The translations under genes were made by a program, and so were the position numbers. From contig JBMYYE010000063.1 of the NCBI GenBank assembly GCA_049609065.1, positions 1-14,178 of the forward strand: a DNA stretch of 14,178 nt, read 5' to 3'. Below the pieces are notes generated by a model, which worked only from the letters and a program-made list of their open reading frames with translations, was not told where the DNA came from and ran no database searches. Shown piece after piece: positions 1 through 7,017 of this stretch (the stretch's first letter is position 1; each line of letters starts with the position of its first letter). Source of the stretch: JBMYYE01 sp049609065. Lineage in GTDB: Bacteria > Pseudomonadota > Alphaproteobacteria > Rhodobacterales > Rhodobacteraceae.

Positions 1-367
1 TGGTTTTGCCATGGGTGCCGCCAATGGCCACATTGGATTTCAAACGCATAAGTTCAGCGAGCATCTCAGCGCGACGCACAATCGGCAGGCCCTTGGCGCG
101 TGCTGCGTCATATTCCGCATTGCCCGGCTTAATCGCAGATGAAATCACGATAACTTCTGCGCCCTCAAGGTTTTCCGCCTTTTGGCCCACAAAAATTTTC
201 GCCCCCAATTCGGCAAGCCGATCCGTGATTTTGGAGGCTTTTAAATCAGACCCCTGCACGGAATACCCGTGGTTCAAAAGCACCTCCGCGATGCCAGACA
301 TGCCAATGCCACCGATGCCCACAAAGTGGATCATCCCAAGCTGGGTAGGGAGTTTTGTTGCTGCCAT
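1..367 (-). CDS. murC: UDP-N-acetylmuramate--L-alanine ligase, N-terminal part (runs off window)
   Basis: MurC is the cytoplasmic ATP-dependent ligase that adds L-Ala to UDP-MurNAc, the first amino acid of the peptidoglycan stem. Only the first 122 codons are present; the gene continues beyond base 1. The translation starts MAATKLPTQLGMIHFVGIGG, with the glycine-rich nucleotide-binding motif GIGGIGMSGIAE typical of the MurC N-terminal Rossmann-like domain. It then reads GYSVQGSD and reaches the start of the ATP-binding P-loop, GGTHGKT (about residues 115-121), just before the edge. The GTHGKT form of the loop is characteristic of MurC rather than MurD, MurE or MurF. The ATG at 367 lies 3 bases after the murG stop, and an AAGG about 10 bases upstream lies within murG, so the two genes are probably translationally coupled. 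Identification is firm; completeness cannot be judged here. Confidence 0.96.
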   Translation of the reverse strand, partial: MAATKLPTQLGMIHFVGIGGIGMSGIAEVLLNHGYSVQGSDLKASKITDRLAELGAKIFVGQKAENLEGAEVIVISSAIKPGNAEYDAARAKGLPIVRRAEMLAELMRLKSNVAIGGTHGKT

Positions 368-370
368 GTG

Positions 371-1465
371 TTACGCGCCTTTATCTCTCAGGTATTCAAC
401 CATCCCTGCCAGTGTCTCAGACGCATCCGGGCGCCCGCATGACAACGCCGCCTCCGCCATTGCGCCAGCACCCTCAGGTTGGGTCAAAATCATCTCTATT
501 TGTGCTTTCAAACTGTCCGCGTCAAGCAATGCTTCGGGGATCAAAACTGCACCACCTGCTTTGATGAGCCCTTGGGCATTTGCGGTTTGGTGATCCCCTG
601 TTGCCGCTGCATAAGGCACCAAAATAGCGGGTCGGCCAATGACCGACAAATCCGCCACGGAGGATGCGCCAGCGCGTGAAATGACCAACTGTGCTTCGGT
701 CATACGCCGTGCCACATCTGTGAAAAAGGGGGCAACTTCGGCGCGAATACCGTGGGTTTCATAAAAGCTGCGCACGCGGTCTTCGTCTTCACCACGCGCT
801 TGATGCATCACGCGCAAATTTTTCAACAAGGCCTCAGGTAGGGCTGCAACCGCGGCAGGCACCACATCTGATAAAATACGCGCCCCTTGCGACCCACCAA
901 TCACCAAAAGGGTCATAGGGTAATCACCCGGCACAATATAGGCCGCGCCTGCACGTTCTAACACAACTTCGCGCACCGGATTGCCCACATAGTACCCCGA
1001 TGCACCATCAGGCAATGGCGTTGGGTCCGTCCCACATGCCACCGCATCCACACGCTTTGCAAAAAGTTTATTCACCCGTCCCAGCACACCATTTTGTTCA
1101 TGGAGCATTCTTGGCACACGCAACACAAAGGCCGCGGCCACCGCCGGAATTGATGGATAGCCCCCAAAACCGACAACCACCGTTGGCTTTTGTTTTCGCA
1201 TCTTTGAAATTGCCGCCATAACGCCGCCTAGAATGCGGAACGGAACCATCAGTTTAGCCCTAATCCCGCCGCGTGCGAATGTTGCAGAAGATAAAACTTC
1301 GACCTCCACCGCATCAGGAAAACCACCTGCATAGCGCGCGCCACGCGCATCCGTTGACAATTTAACTTGCCATCCACGTGCTAACATTTTTTCGGCCAAA
1401 GCCTGCGCTGGAAACATGTGACCACCTGTGCCACCTGCTGCAATCACCACAAGAGGGATCGTCAT
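371..1465 (-). CDS. murG: UDP-GlcNAc:undecaprenyl-PP-MurNAc-pentapeptide GlcNAc transferase
   Basis: MurG is the peripheral GT28 glycosyltransferase on the inner face of the cytoplasmic membrane. It adds GlcNAc to lipid I to give lipid II. With the start used here it has 364 residues, the normal size. Visible motifs are GGTGGH (residues 11-16, lipid-pyrophosphate loop), GFGGYPS (99-105), HEQN (122-125), GGSQGA (190-195) and SRAGA (263-267), followed by the sugar-nucleotide region ending in GDHQTANA (about 290-297). An in-frame TTG at 1471 would overlap the ftsW stop. I prefer the ATG at 1465, because the Shine-Dalgarno GGGAGG lies 7 bases before the ATG and only 1 base before the TTG. The ATG lies 2 bases after the ftsW stop, and murC follows after 3 bases, so the three genes form one transcript. 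Confidence 0.97.
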   Translation of the reverse strand: MTIPLVVIAAGGTGGHMFPAQALAEKMLARGWQVKLSTDARGARYAGGFPDAVEVEVLSSATFARGGIRAKLMVPFRILGGVMAAISKMRKQKPTVVVGFGGYPSIPAVAAAFVLRVPRMLHEQNGVLGRVNKLFAKRVDAVACGTDPTPLPDGASGYYVGNPVREVVLERAGAAYIVPGDYPMTLLVIGGSQGARILSDVVPAAVAALPEALLKNLRVMHQARGEDEDRVRSFYETHGIRAEVAPFFTDVARRMTEAQLVISRAGASSVADLSVIGRPAILVPYAAATGDHQTANAQGLIKAGGAVLIPEALLDADSLKAQIEMILTQPEGAGAMAEAALSCGRPDASETLAGMVEYLRDKGA

Positions 1466-1467
1466 AG

Positions 1468-2646
1468 TCAAACCTCCCGATACGCGCCGCGACGGGCGAA
1501 GTAATCGTGGATTTCACCTTGTGGGCGGGTGCGCGTCAAAGCAAGCAACATCCCCATAGCAATGCCTGCTGCAATCACCGACGACCCGCCATAGCTCACA
1601 AATGGGAGCGTCATGCCTTTGGCTGGCAATAAGCGCACGGCAACGCCCATATTGATAATCGCTTGAACCCCAAATATCGCAGCAAGCCCCGTGCCGGCAA
1701 GACGAATAAATGGATCGCGCTCACGCACCAAGCGCCACAATGACCGCAACGTCACAATCGCATATAGCCCGATGATAACAAGCACCATAACAAGCCCATA
1801 TTCTTCGGCCGCAACAGCAATTATGAAATCAGTATGCGCATCAGGAAGCGACCATTTAACGGATCCTTCACCAACGCCAACGCCAAATATCCCGCCCTCT
1901 TGGATCGCATTTGTCGCGTAACCCATTTGGGTTGTCGGATCGACATCGGCGGATAAAAAACCATCAATACGACGGGCAAAATGTTCGGATGCGCCATAGG
2001 CAATCATGCCGCCAAACACCACCAAGCATGCCAAAACCAACAGCACCATGATATTGGCACCGCCGACAAAAAACATCACGCCCCACCCAAAAAGCACAAG
2101 GGCCGCTTGCCCAAAGTCAGGCTGCATCACCAAGAACCCAAGGGAAATCAGCAAGAGGAAAAACGAATATCGCCGCCCAGGCGGTCCACCAAGTTCATAA
2201 CTCGCGGCCATCAACCACGCGACAGCAATGATAAATCCTGGTTTAAAAAACTCCGACGGCTGCACAGAGGCAAAGCCAAAACTGTACCAGCGCACCGCGC
2301 CTTTCCCAAAATCCGTGCCAAAAACGGGCAACAACATCACCGCAATCAACGCCGCGACAAATCCAAGGATCCCCAAACGGCGCACCAAGGCTGGGCTAAA
2401 CATTGAGGTCACAACCATCGCAACCATCGCAAGCACCCCGAAGAAAATCTGACGTTTAACGTAGAAAAAATAGTCAAAGCCGTTTTTCTCTGCGAGCGGC
2501 GGAGAAGCCGCCAATCCAAGCAAAACACCAATACCAAATAAGATCAAAATCGCCGATAGCGTCCACTTGTCAATGGTACGCCACCACCGCGGCAAAATTG
2601 CCTCTCCTGATTGGACGGGGACCGTCCCGAACGCCATTTCAGTCAT
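1468..2646 (-). CDS. ftsW: Peptidoglycan glycosyltransferase FtsW (SEDS family)
   Basis: FtsW is the polytopic SEDS-family glycosyltransferase that polymerises lipid II at the division septum together with the class B PBP FtsI. The 392-residue protein starts MTEMAFGTVPVQSGE and has about ten hydrophobic segments from residue 30 onward. Family signatures are WYSFGFASVQPSEF (120-133), QPDFG (175-179), the large periplasmic loop with LPDAHTDFI (267-275), which holds conserved acidic residues of SEDS enzymes, and LPFVSYGGSS (347-356). The ATG at 2646 has no strong Shine-Dalgarno; a second ATG three codons on (2637) is possible. Unlike a typical dcw layout, ftsW does not follow murD directly. It is preceded by a plus-strand flavoprotein gene, so its promoter should lie in the divergent region 2647-2820. 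FtsW is preferred over RodA because of the dcw context. Confidence 0.97.
   Translation of the reverse strand: MTEMAFGTVPVQSGEAILPRWWRTIDKWTLSAILILFGIGVLLGLAASPPLAEKNGFDYFFYVKRQIFFGVLAMVAMVVTSMFSPALVRRLGILGFVAALIAVMLLPVFGTDFGKGAVRWYSFGFASVQPSEFFKPGFIIAVAWLMAASYELGGPPGRRYSFFLLLISLGFLVMQPDFGQAALVLFGWGVMFFVGGANIMVLLVLACLVVFGGMIAYGASEHFARRIDGFLSADVDPTTQMGYATNAIQEGGIFGVGVGEGSVKWSLPDAHTDFIIAVAAEEYGLVMVLVIIGLYAIVTLRSLWRLVRERDPFIRLAGTGLAAIFGVQAIINMGVAVRLLPAKGMTLPFVSYGGSSVIAAGIAMGMLLALTRTRPQGEIHDYFARRGAYREV
1473..1478 (-). promoter_or_regulatory. Ribosome binding site that fixes the murG start
   Basis: The minus strand reads GGGAGG here, inside the last codons of ftsW. It is 7 bases from the ATG at 1465, which is normal spacing. 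It is only 1 base from the alternative TTG at 1471, which is too close for initiation. This is the reason for choosing the shorter murG product. Confidence 0.75.
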
Positions 2647-2820
2647 AATTACTGCTCTGCTTTGTACCGGCCATGTTGTATCTGGCCTTGTTTTACCCCG
2701 TATATATTGGGCTTATCCATCACTTTAGGGGAGTTTTGCGTATATTTCTACCCTTGATCTTGCGAGATAAGCAACTTCATGCCATGGCAGGTAAGAGACC
2801 AGCTAAGGGCGGCAAAACCA
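2647..2820. promoter_or_regulatory. Divergent intergenic region between ftsW and the flavoprotein gene
   Basis: These 174 bases separate two genes that read away from each other, so promoters for both ftsW-murG-murC and the flavoprotein are expected here. The middle is AT-rich (TATATATT around 2700-2708 and TATATTTCT around 2741-2749). I could not find a -35/-10 pair on either strand good enough to name. On the plus strand a 52-codon open frame (2673-2831) spans most of it; it is treated as a finding, not a gene. Confidence 0.4.
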
Positions 2821-4026
2821 ATGCAAAATGAACGCTTTGATACACTCATCTTGGGCGCAGGGGCCGCGGGGCTTATGTGCGCGGGCCAAATCCGAAGCGG
2901 GCGGGTGCTTTTGATTGACCACGCCAAACGCGTAGGTGAAAAAATCCGCATTTCTGGTGGTGGTCGCTGCAATTTCACCAATCTTGATATTGGGGCTGAA
3001 AACTACATTTCCGAAAATCCGCATTTCATGAAATCCGCGCTGAAACGCTACACGCAATGGGATTTTTTGGATCTCATCGCCAAGCACAACGTGTCATGGC
3101 ACGAAAAAACGCTTGGGCAACTCTTTTGTGACAATGGCGCCGGTGATATTATTGACCTTCTTCTAAAAGAAGCCGCCCATGTGGATATCCGCACGCAAAC
3201 ATCCATCTTGAATGTGACATATGAGGCGGGTGAATACTGCGTTGCGTTTTCAGATGACAGCACGGTACGCGCCCAAAACCTCGTGATTGCGACAGGCGGG
3301 AAACCGATCCCCAAAATGGGGGCCACTGGCTTTGCGCTTGAGCTTGCGGATCAATTTGACATCCCAACGACCGATACCTGCGCCGCTTTGGTGCCCTTCA
3401 CGTTTAGCGGAACACTGCTTGGGCGCTTGAAACCCCTAGCAGGTCTTTCCATTCCCGCGCGCGTGACAGCAGGCAACAGCACCTTTACTGAAGGACTTTT
3501 GTTCACGCATCGCGGGCTCTCAGGTCCGTCGATTTTACAAGCCTCCAGCTATTGGTCCCCAGGCGAAGACATCGAGATCGCGATGCTGCCGGACCTTGAT
3601 TTACGCACATGGCTCACGGATCAATGGGGCCAACATGGGCGCAAAGATATTACATCTGTTTTAAGTGAAATTTTGCCAAAAAAATTAGCACATTTTGTAG
3701 CCAGCGAAGCAAAGCTTACCGGACATTTTGCGGATTTAAACAAAGACGCGCTCAATCAGCTTGCAGCCCAAATCCAAAATTGGCGCGTACGCCCCTCTGG
3801 TACAGAAGGCTACCGCACCGCAGAGGTCATGCGCGGCGGGATCGCAACAGATGTGCTTTCATCAAAAACAATGGAAGTCAAAACCCATCCTGGCCTCTAT
3901 TTCATCGGGGAGGCCGTGGATGTCACGGGCTGGCTCGGCGGATATAATTTTCAGTGGGCATGGTCATCAGGTTGGGCCGCAGCCCAAGCCATAAACGCGT
4001 CTCACGACGTAGGCACAAGGAAATAA
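2821..4026 (+). CDS. HI0933/YhiN/BaiN-family FAD-dependent oxidoreductase
   Basis: This is a flavoprotein of the HI0933/YhiN/BaiN group (also annotated as aminoacetone-oxidase-family FAD-binding enzymes). The physiological substrate of most members is unknown, so I assign none. Visible motifs, numbered from this start, are the N-terminal FAD dinucleotide fold FDTLILGAGAAGLM (about 6-19), the family hallmark ISGGGRCNFTN (about 45-55), ATGGKPIPKMGATG (about 158-171), FTHRGLSGPSILQAS (about 234-248), AEVMRGGIATDVLSSKTME (about 340-358) and the C-terminal FAD contact FIGEAVDVTGWLGGYNFQWA (about 367-386). The frame is open up to an ATG at 2779, but I choose the ATG at 2821 (401 residues). It places the Rossmann motif close to the N-terminus as in the family, and GGGCGG lies 8 bases upstream. 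It is the only plus-strand gene in the window and interrupts the dcw cluster. Its end overlaps the next gene's end by 25 bp. Confidence 0.9.
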   Translation: MQNERFDTLILGAGAAGLMCAGQIRSGRVLLIDHAKRVGEKIRISGGGRCNFTNLDIGAENYISENPHFMKSALKRYTQWDFLDLIAKHNVSWHEKTLGQLFCDNGAGDIIDLLLKEAAHVDIRTQTSILNVTYEAGEYCVAFSDDSTVRAQNLVIATGGKPIPKMGATGFALELADQFDIPTTDTCAALVPFTFSGTLLGRLKPLAGLSIPARVTAGNSTFTEGLLFTHRGLSGPSILQASSYWSPGEDIEIAMLPDLDLRTWLTDQWGQHGRKDITSVLSEILPKKLAHFVASEAKLTGHFADLNKDALNQLAAQIQNWRVRPSGTEGYRTAEVMRGGIATDVLSSKTMEVKTHPGLYFIGEAVDVTGWLGGYNFQWAWSSGWAAAQAINASHDVGTRK

Positions 4027-4379
4027 AGCACCGACGGCACATCCATCGGCATCATCGGAGATTTCGCATCATATTCGATACGCTCCACCAAAATACGCCG
4101 CTCTGTGCCTTCTTCGTGGTTATAGCCGCTGATCCCTGCAAGGAGCTTGCGGCGTTTTCCATTAAAGCGCTCAATTTCAATGCAAGGATGGGGATCTTCG
4201 TTCAGACCTGCGCAGGAAGAAAAGTCCGCCTGAACCGTAACGATTTCACGGTCACGCGACACTTCGGGCACACCTGGGTAACCCACGAAAGTCTGTGCCT
4301 CAACATCAGTGTTGGGAATGCTCACCGCAGCAGTAACTGCCACAGCTGCCGCCGTGAAGAAGAAAGCCTTAATGGCCAT
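4002..4379 (-). CDS. Small exported protein, DUF4377-like
   Basis: This is a 125-residue protein of unknown function. Residues 1-28 look like a Sec signal peptide: MAIK, a hydrophobic alanine/valine core, then DVEA before Gln29 as the likely signal peptidase I site. The mature part is about 97 residues with two cysteines (C56 and C66, in SSCAGLNEDPHPC) that could form a disulfide. It then shows I-x-GY-N-HEEGTE, ILVERIEY and a C-terminal DVPSVLYFLV. This spacing (C...PC, then I-GY/F-x-x-x-x-G-x-E, then a strand, then D-x-x-S-x-x-Y-x-L) resembles my recollection of the periplasmic DUF4377 family; a profile search was not possible. The start is the ATG at 4379, with GAGG 8 bases upstream, rather than the TTG at 4385. 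The last 25 bp overlap the end of the convergent flavoprotein gene. It probably has its own promoter after murD. Confidence 0.75.
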   Translation of the reverse strand: MAIKAFFFTAAAVAVTAAVSIPNTDVEAQTFVGYPGVPEVSRDREIVTVQADFSSCAGLNEDPHPCIEIERFNGKRRKLLAGISGYNHEEGTERRILVERIEYDAKSPMMPMDVPSVLYFLVPTS

Positions 4380-4387
4380 GGTCAATG

Positions 4388-4391
4388 CCTC
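4388..4391 (-). promoter_or_regulatory. Ribosome binding site of the DUF4377-like gene
   Basis: The minus strand reads GAGG 8 bases before the ATG at 4379 and only 2 bases before the alternative TTG at 4385. This supports the ATG start and a product that begins MAIKAFFF. Confidence 0.65.
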
Positions 4392-4403
4392 AATCGTGTT
4401 TTT

Positions 4404-4431
4404 ATTGTCTTAATTCTAATAATGATAGCAA
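4404..4431 (-). promoter_or_regulatory. Putative promoter of the DUF4377-like gene
   Basis: On the minus strand TTGCTA (4431-4426; 4 of 6 match to TTGACA) is followed after 16 bases by GACAAT (4409-4404; 4 of 6 match to TATAAT). Transcription would start near 4397, giving a leader of about 18 bases that contains the GAGG ribosome binding site. The stretch is distinctly AT-rich compared with the flanking genes. The match is modest, so this is a weak call. Confidence 0.35.
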
Positions 4432-4435
4432 TTGT

Positions 4436-4450
4436 TTAAGACCGAATTAA
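4436..4450 (-). promoter_or_regulatory. CtrA-like box TTAA-N7-TTAA
   Basis: The minus strand reads TTAATTCGGTCTTAA, an exact TTAA-N7-TTAA, the core of the binding site of the alphaproteobacterial cell-cycle regulator CtrA (full consensus TTAA-N7-TTAAC). It lies 4 bases upstream of the putative -35 of the DUF4377-like gene and 22 bases after the murD stop, a position suited to activation of that promoter. The final C of the consensus is displaced by one base. An AT-rich spacer can produce this by chance, so binding is inferred only. Confidence 0.4.
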
Positions 4451-4472
4451 GGCAGAAGAATTTCTTCGGCAG

Positions 4473-5876
4473 TTATACGCCGACCTGTGCCAAAACCGCC
4501 GAAATAAACGCATCTCCGCGCTTTTCGAAATTCGGATATTGATCAAAACTTGCCGCGGCTGGCGCCAAAAGCACGACATCCCCATCGACCGCGTTTGCCA
4601 CTGCGGCCTCAACCGCGCGCGCCATGGTCACAGACACCTCAGGCGCAATGTGAGACAGCTCAAGCGCAAAGGCGTCCGCGGAATGCCCGATAAGATAGGC
4701 TTTCTTCACATGATCCAGATGATCCGTCAGCGCCCCAAGGCCGCCCTCTTTCGCCAAGCCGCCTGCAATCCAATGGATGTTTTCAAATGCATTCAGGGCC
4801 TGAATGGCGCTTTCTACATTGGTGGCTTTGCTGTCATTCACAAAGGTCACGCCATTATAAACGCCAATGATCTGGGTGCGGTGGGGCAAGCCACCAAAGC
4901 TATGAAACGCGCGTTCAATCACACGTGGCCCAATCCCAAGGGACCGCACCGCGGCATAGGCAGAACAGGCGTTTTGATGATTGTGCACCCCCGATAGCGC
5001 CGTGATCCCGCGTAAATCAATAGAGGACACTTGTTTGCCTTTGCGCGTCTCGGACAAGAACCCTTTCTTCGCCATGACGTTCCATCCCTGCCCCGTCAAT
5101 TTTGTGGCCGTCGACACACGGATCACACGTTCATCACTTGGCCCTTGGCAAAGCTGATTGGCCAAGAAGACACCTTCGGGTTCTTCCACACCAACCACGG
5201 CCCGATCTGGCCCACCTTCTGAAAACAGGCGGCGCTTGGCGGCAAAATACCCGCCCATCCCGTGGTGCCGATCAAGATGATCAGGCGAAAGATTTGTGAA
5301 GACAGCAACATCAGGGGTCAATTCGCGCGCAAGTTCCGTTTGATAAGAACTCAGCTCCAGCACCACAACTTCGCCATCATGGGCCGGATCAATATCCAGC
5401 ACACCGCGCCCAATATTACCTGCAAGCTGCGTCGGGCGGCCTGCCTCTTCTAAGATGTGGTGGATCAACGCGGAGGTCGTGGATTTCCCGTTTGACCCTG
5501 TCACAGCAATCACTTTTGGCATGACATCAAAATCATCCCATTCATGGGTTGCAAAGGAGCGAAAGAAAAGACCGATATCATTGTTCACAGGCACGCCCGC
5601 CGCCATTGCGGCCGCGATGTGTTTGTTGGGGCTTGGGTAAAGATGCGGGATCCCCGGGCTCACCACAAAAACCGTGATGTCGTCAAACGCCCCTTGGCGC
5701 GTAAAATCACGAAGCTCATATTCCATGGCTTCGGCCTTAGCGCGCGCATCAGCGTTGTCATCCCAAAGGATCGGCTCCGCCCCCCCTGCTTCGAGGGCGG
5801 CGGCCGTGGCAAGACCTGAACGACCCAGACCAAGCACGCCAACTTTTAAACCAACATATCCTTGAACTGGGATCAT
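4473..5876 (-). CDS. murD: UDP-N-acetylmuramoyl-L-alanine--D-glutamate ligase
   Basis: MurD is the cytoplasmic ATP-dependent ligase that adds D-Glu to UDP-MurNAc-L-Ala. The 467-residue protein is of normal length. The N-terminal UDP-binding domain shows GVLGLGRSG (about 13-21) and SPGIP (73-77). The central ATPase domain has the P-loop GSNGKST (127-133), ELSSYQTE (174-181), NLSPDHLDRH (195-204) and Lys214 in YFAAKRRLF, the position carbamylated in Mur ligases. The C-terminal domain begins near LSGVHNHQN and includes FVNDSKATN and APAAASFDQY, the alphaproteobacterial form of the MurD signature. The ATG at 5876 lies 9 bases after the mraY stop. AAGGA, which overlaps that stop, serves as a well-spaced ribosome binding site. 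murD is the last gene of the uninterrupted block; what follows is a small exported-protein gene instead of ftsW. Confidence 0.97.
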   Translation of the reverse strand: MIPVQGYVGLKVGVLGLGRSGLATAAALEAGGAEPILWDDNADARAKAEAMEYELRDFTRQGAFDDITVFVVSPGIPHLYPSPNKHIAAAMAAGVPVNNDIGLFFRSFATHEWDDFDVMPKVIAVTGSNGKSTTSALIHHILEEAGRPTQLAGNIGRGVLDIDPAHDGEVVVLELSSYQTELARELTPDVAVFTNLSPDHLDRHHGMGGYFAAKRRLFSEGGPDRAVVGVEEPEGVFLANQLCQGPSDERVIRVSTATKLTGQGWNVMAKKGFLSETRKGKQVSSIDLRGITALSGVHNHQNACSAYAAVRSLGIGPRVIERAFHSFGGLPHRTQIIGVYNGVTFVNDSKATNVESAIQALNAFENIHWIAGGLAKEGGLGALTDHLDHVKKAYLIGHSADAFALELSHIAPEVSVTMARAVEAAVANAVDGDVVLLAPAAASFDQYPNFEKRGDAFISAVLAQVGV

Positions 5877-5885
5877 AACGTTTCC

Positions 5886-6971
5886 TTAACGAAGCTTTAG
5901 CGTGGCAAGGCCAATCAAGGCCAAGATCAAGGCAATGATCCAAAACCGGATCACGATTTGCGGCTCTTTCCAGCCTTTTTTCTCAAAGTGGTGATGCACG
6001 GGCGCCATTAAAAAAATGCGCTTGCCTGTGCGTTTGAAATAGAACACTTGGATAATGACGGACATGGCCTCCATGACGAAGACCCCGCCAATAATGCCAA
6101 GTACCAATTCATGTTTGGTCACAACCGCAATTGCCCCCAAAGCACCGCCCAATGACAAGGATCCCGTGTCCCCCATAAAGACCGCAGCAGGCGGGGCATT
6201 ATACCAAAGAAATCCAAGCCCGCCGCCGATCAAAGCGGAACAAAAGACCCATAATTCGCCTGTCCCAGGCACGTAATGCACATCAAGATATTCGGTAAAA
6301 TCCACGCGGCCAACAACATAGGCAATGACCCCCAAAGCGCCCGCCGCAATCATCACCGGCATCACGGCAAGGCCATCTAAGCCATCCGTCAAATTCACCG
6401 CATTTGCTGCGCCGACAATCACAATCATCGCGAAAGGCACGAAAAGGAATCCAAGATTAACCAATGTGTCTTTAAATACAGGCAGCGCCAGTTGATTGCT
6501 TAATCCTTCAGGATGCAAACGAGAGGCCGCATAGGCCGCAATCGCGGCAATCACAAAGCCAATCCCAAGGCGAATTTTACCAGAAAGCCCCGCGTGATTG
6601 TTTTTGGTAACTTTGTGATAGTCATCCACAAATCCAATCGCACCAAACCCATAGGTCACAAAAAGCGTGATCCAGATATAGCCATTATCGAGCCGCCCCC
6701 ACAAAAGCGTTGAAAGCAAAATAGCTGACAGGATCAAAACCCCGCCCATTGTTGGCGTGCCTGCTTTTTCAATGATGTGGCTTTCAGGGCCGTCTTCGCG
6801 AATGGGTTGGCCGTTTTTTTGCTTGCGGCGCAAAAAGTTGATCAAGGGCTGCCCGAAAATGAACCCAAAAATCAAAGCTGTAAAAAACGCACCGCCTGCG
6901 CGAAAGGTAATGTAGCGAAAGAGGTTAAAGAAATCCCCGCCATCTGAAAGTTCGTTTAACCAATAAAGCAT
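5886..6971 (-). CDS. mraY: Phospho-N-acetylmuramoyl-pentapeptide-transferase
   Basis: MraY is the integral-membrane enzyme that transfers phospho-MurNAc-pentapeptide from UDP to undecaprenyl phosphate, forming lipid I. The 361-residue protein has about ten hydrophobic segments, as expected. Signature motifs are KAGTPTMGG (69-77), FVDDYHK (114-120, with the catalytic aspartate pair 116-117), NAVNLTDGLDGLA (190-202), FMGDTGSLSLGG (265-276, with Asp268) and the cytoplasmic histidine motif MAPVHHHFEKKGW (322-334). The start ATG at 6971 has GGGG about 6 bases upstream. A 46-base gap with a strong hairpin separates it from murF, the largest gap in the mraZ-murD block. murD follows 9 bases after its stop. 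The product is the substrate supplier for MurG further along the cluster. Confidence 0.98.
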   Translation of the reverse strand: MLYWLNELSDGGDFFNLFRYITFRAGGAFFTALIFGFIFGQPLINFLRRKQKNGQPIREDGPESHIIEKAGTPTMGGVLILSAILLSTLLWGRLDNGYIWITLFVTYGFGAIGFVDDYHKVTKNNHAGLSGKIRLGIGFVIAAIAAYAASRLHPEGLSNQLALPVFKDTLVNLGFLFVPFAMIVIVGAANAVNLTDGLDGLAVMPVMIAAGALGVIAYVVGRVDFTEYLDVHYVPGTGELWVFCSALIGGGLGFLWYNAPPAAVFMGDTGSLSLGGALGAIAVVTKHELVLGIIGGVFVMEAMSVIIQVFYFKRTGKRIFLMAPVHHHFEKKGWKEPQIVIRFWIIALILALIGLATLKLR

Positions 6972-6988
6972 CGATACCCCGTTTGCTT

Positions 6989-7007
6989 GCGTGGGTTTCC
7001 CCCACGC
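6989..7007. repeat. GC-rich hairpin between murF and mraY
   Basis: GCGTGGG at 6989-6995 pairs perfectly with CCCACGC at 7001-7007 across a 5-base loop. It lies in the 46-base gap between the murF stop and the mraY start. On the operon strand no T-tract follows, so it does not look like an efficient intrinsic terminator. It may be an mRNA-stabilising or processing hairpin, or a copy of a dispersed intergenic palindrome. Confidence 0.6.
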
Positions 7008-7017
7008 TCATTTTATC

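Noticed and set aside
6..593. Plus-strand open frame of 195 codons spanning the start of the window
   Set aside because: It runs opposite to murC and the end of murG, both of which carry all expected motifs; the plus-strand product shows no recognisable domain.
1465..1471. TTG start for murG overlapping the ftsW stop
   Set aside because: The ribosome binding site would be 1 base from the TTG; the ATG at 1465 has normal spacing and gives the usual MurG N-terminus.
2713..2721. DnaA box in the ftsW/flavoprotein intergenic region
   Set aside because: TTATCCATC matches TTATCCACA only in part and is single; there is no cluster and no other origin feature.
4452..4470. Intrinsic terminator after murD
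   Set aside because: An imperfect hairpin (GCCGAAG-AAATT-CTTCTGC on the minus strand, one mismatch) lies 2 bases after the murD stop, but no T-tract follows, so termination is not supported.
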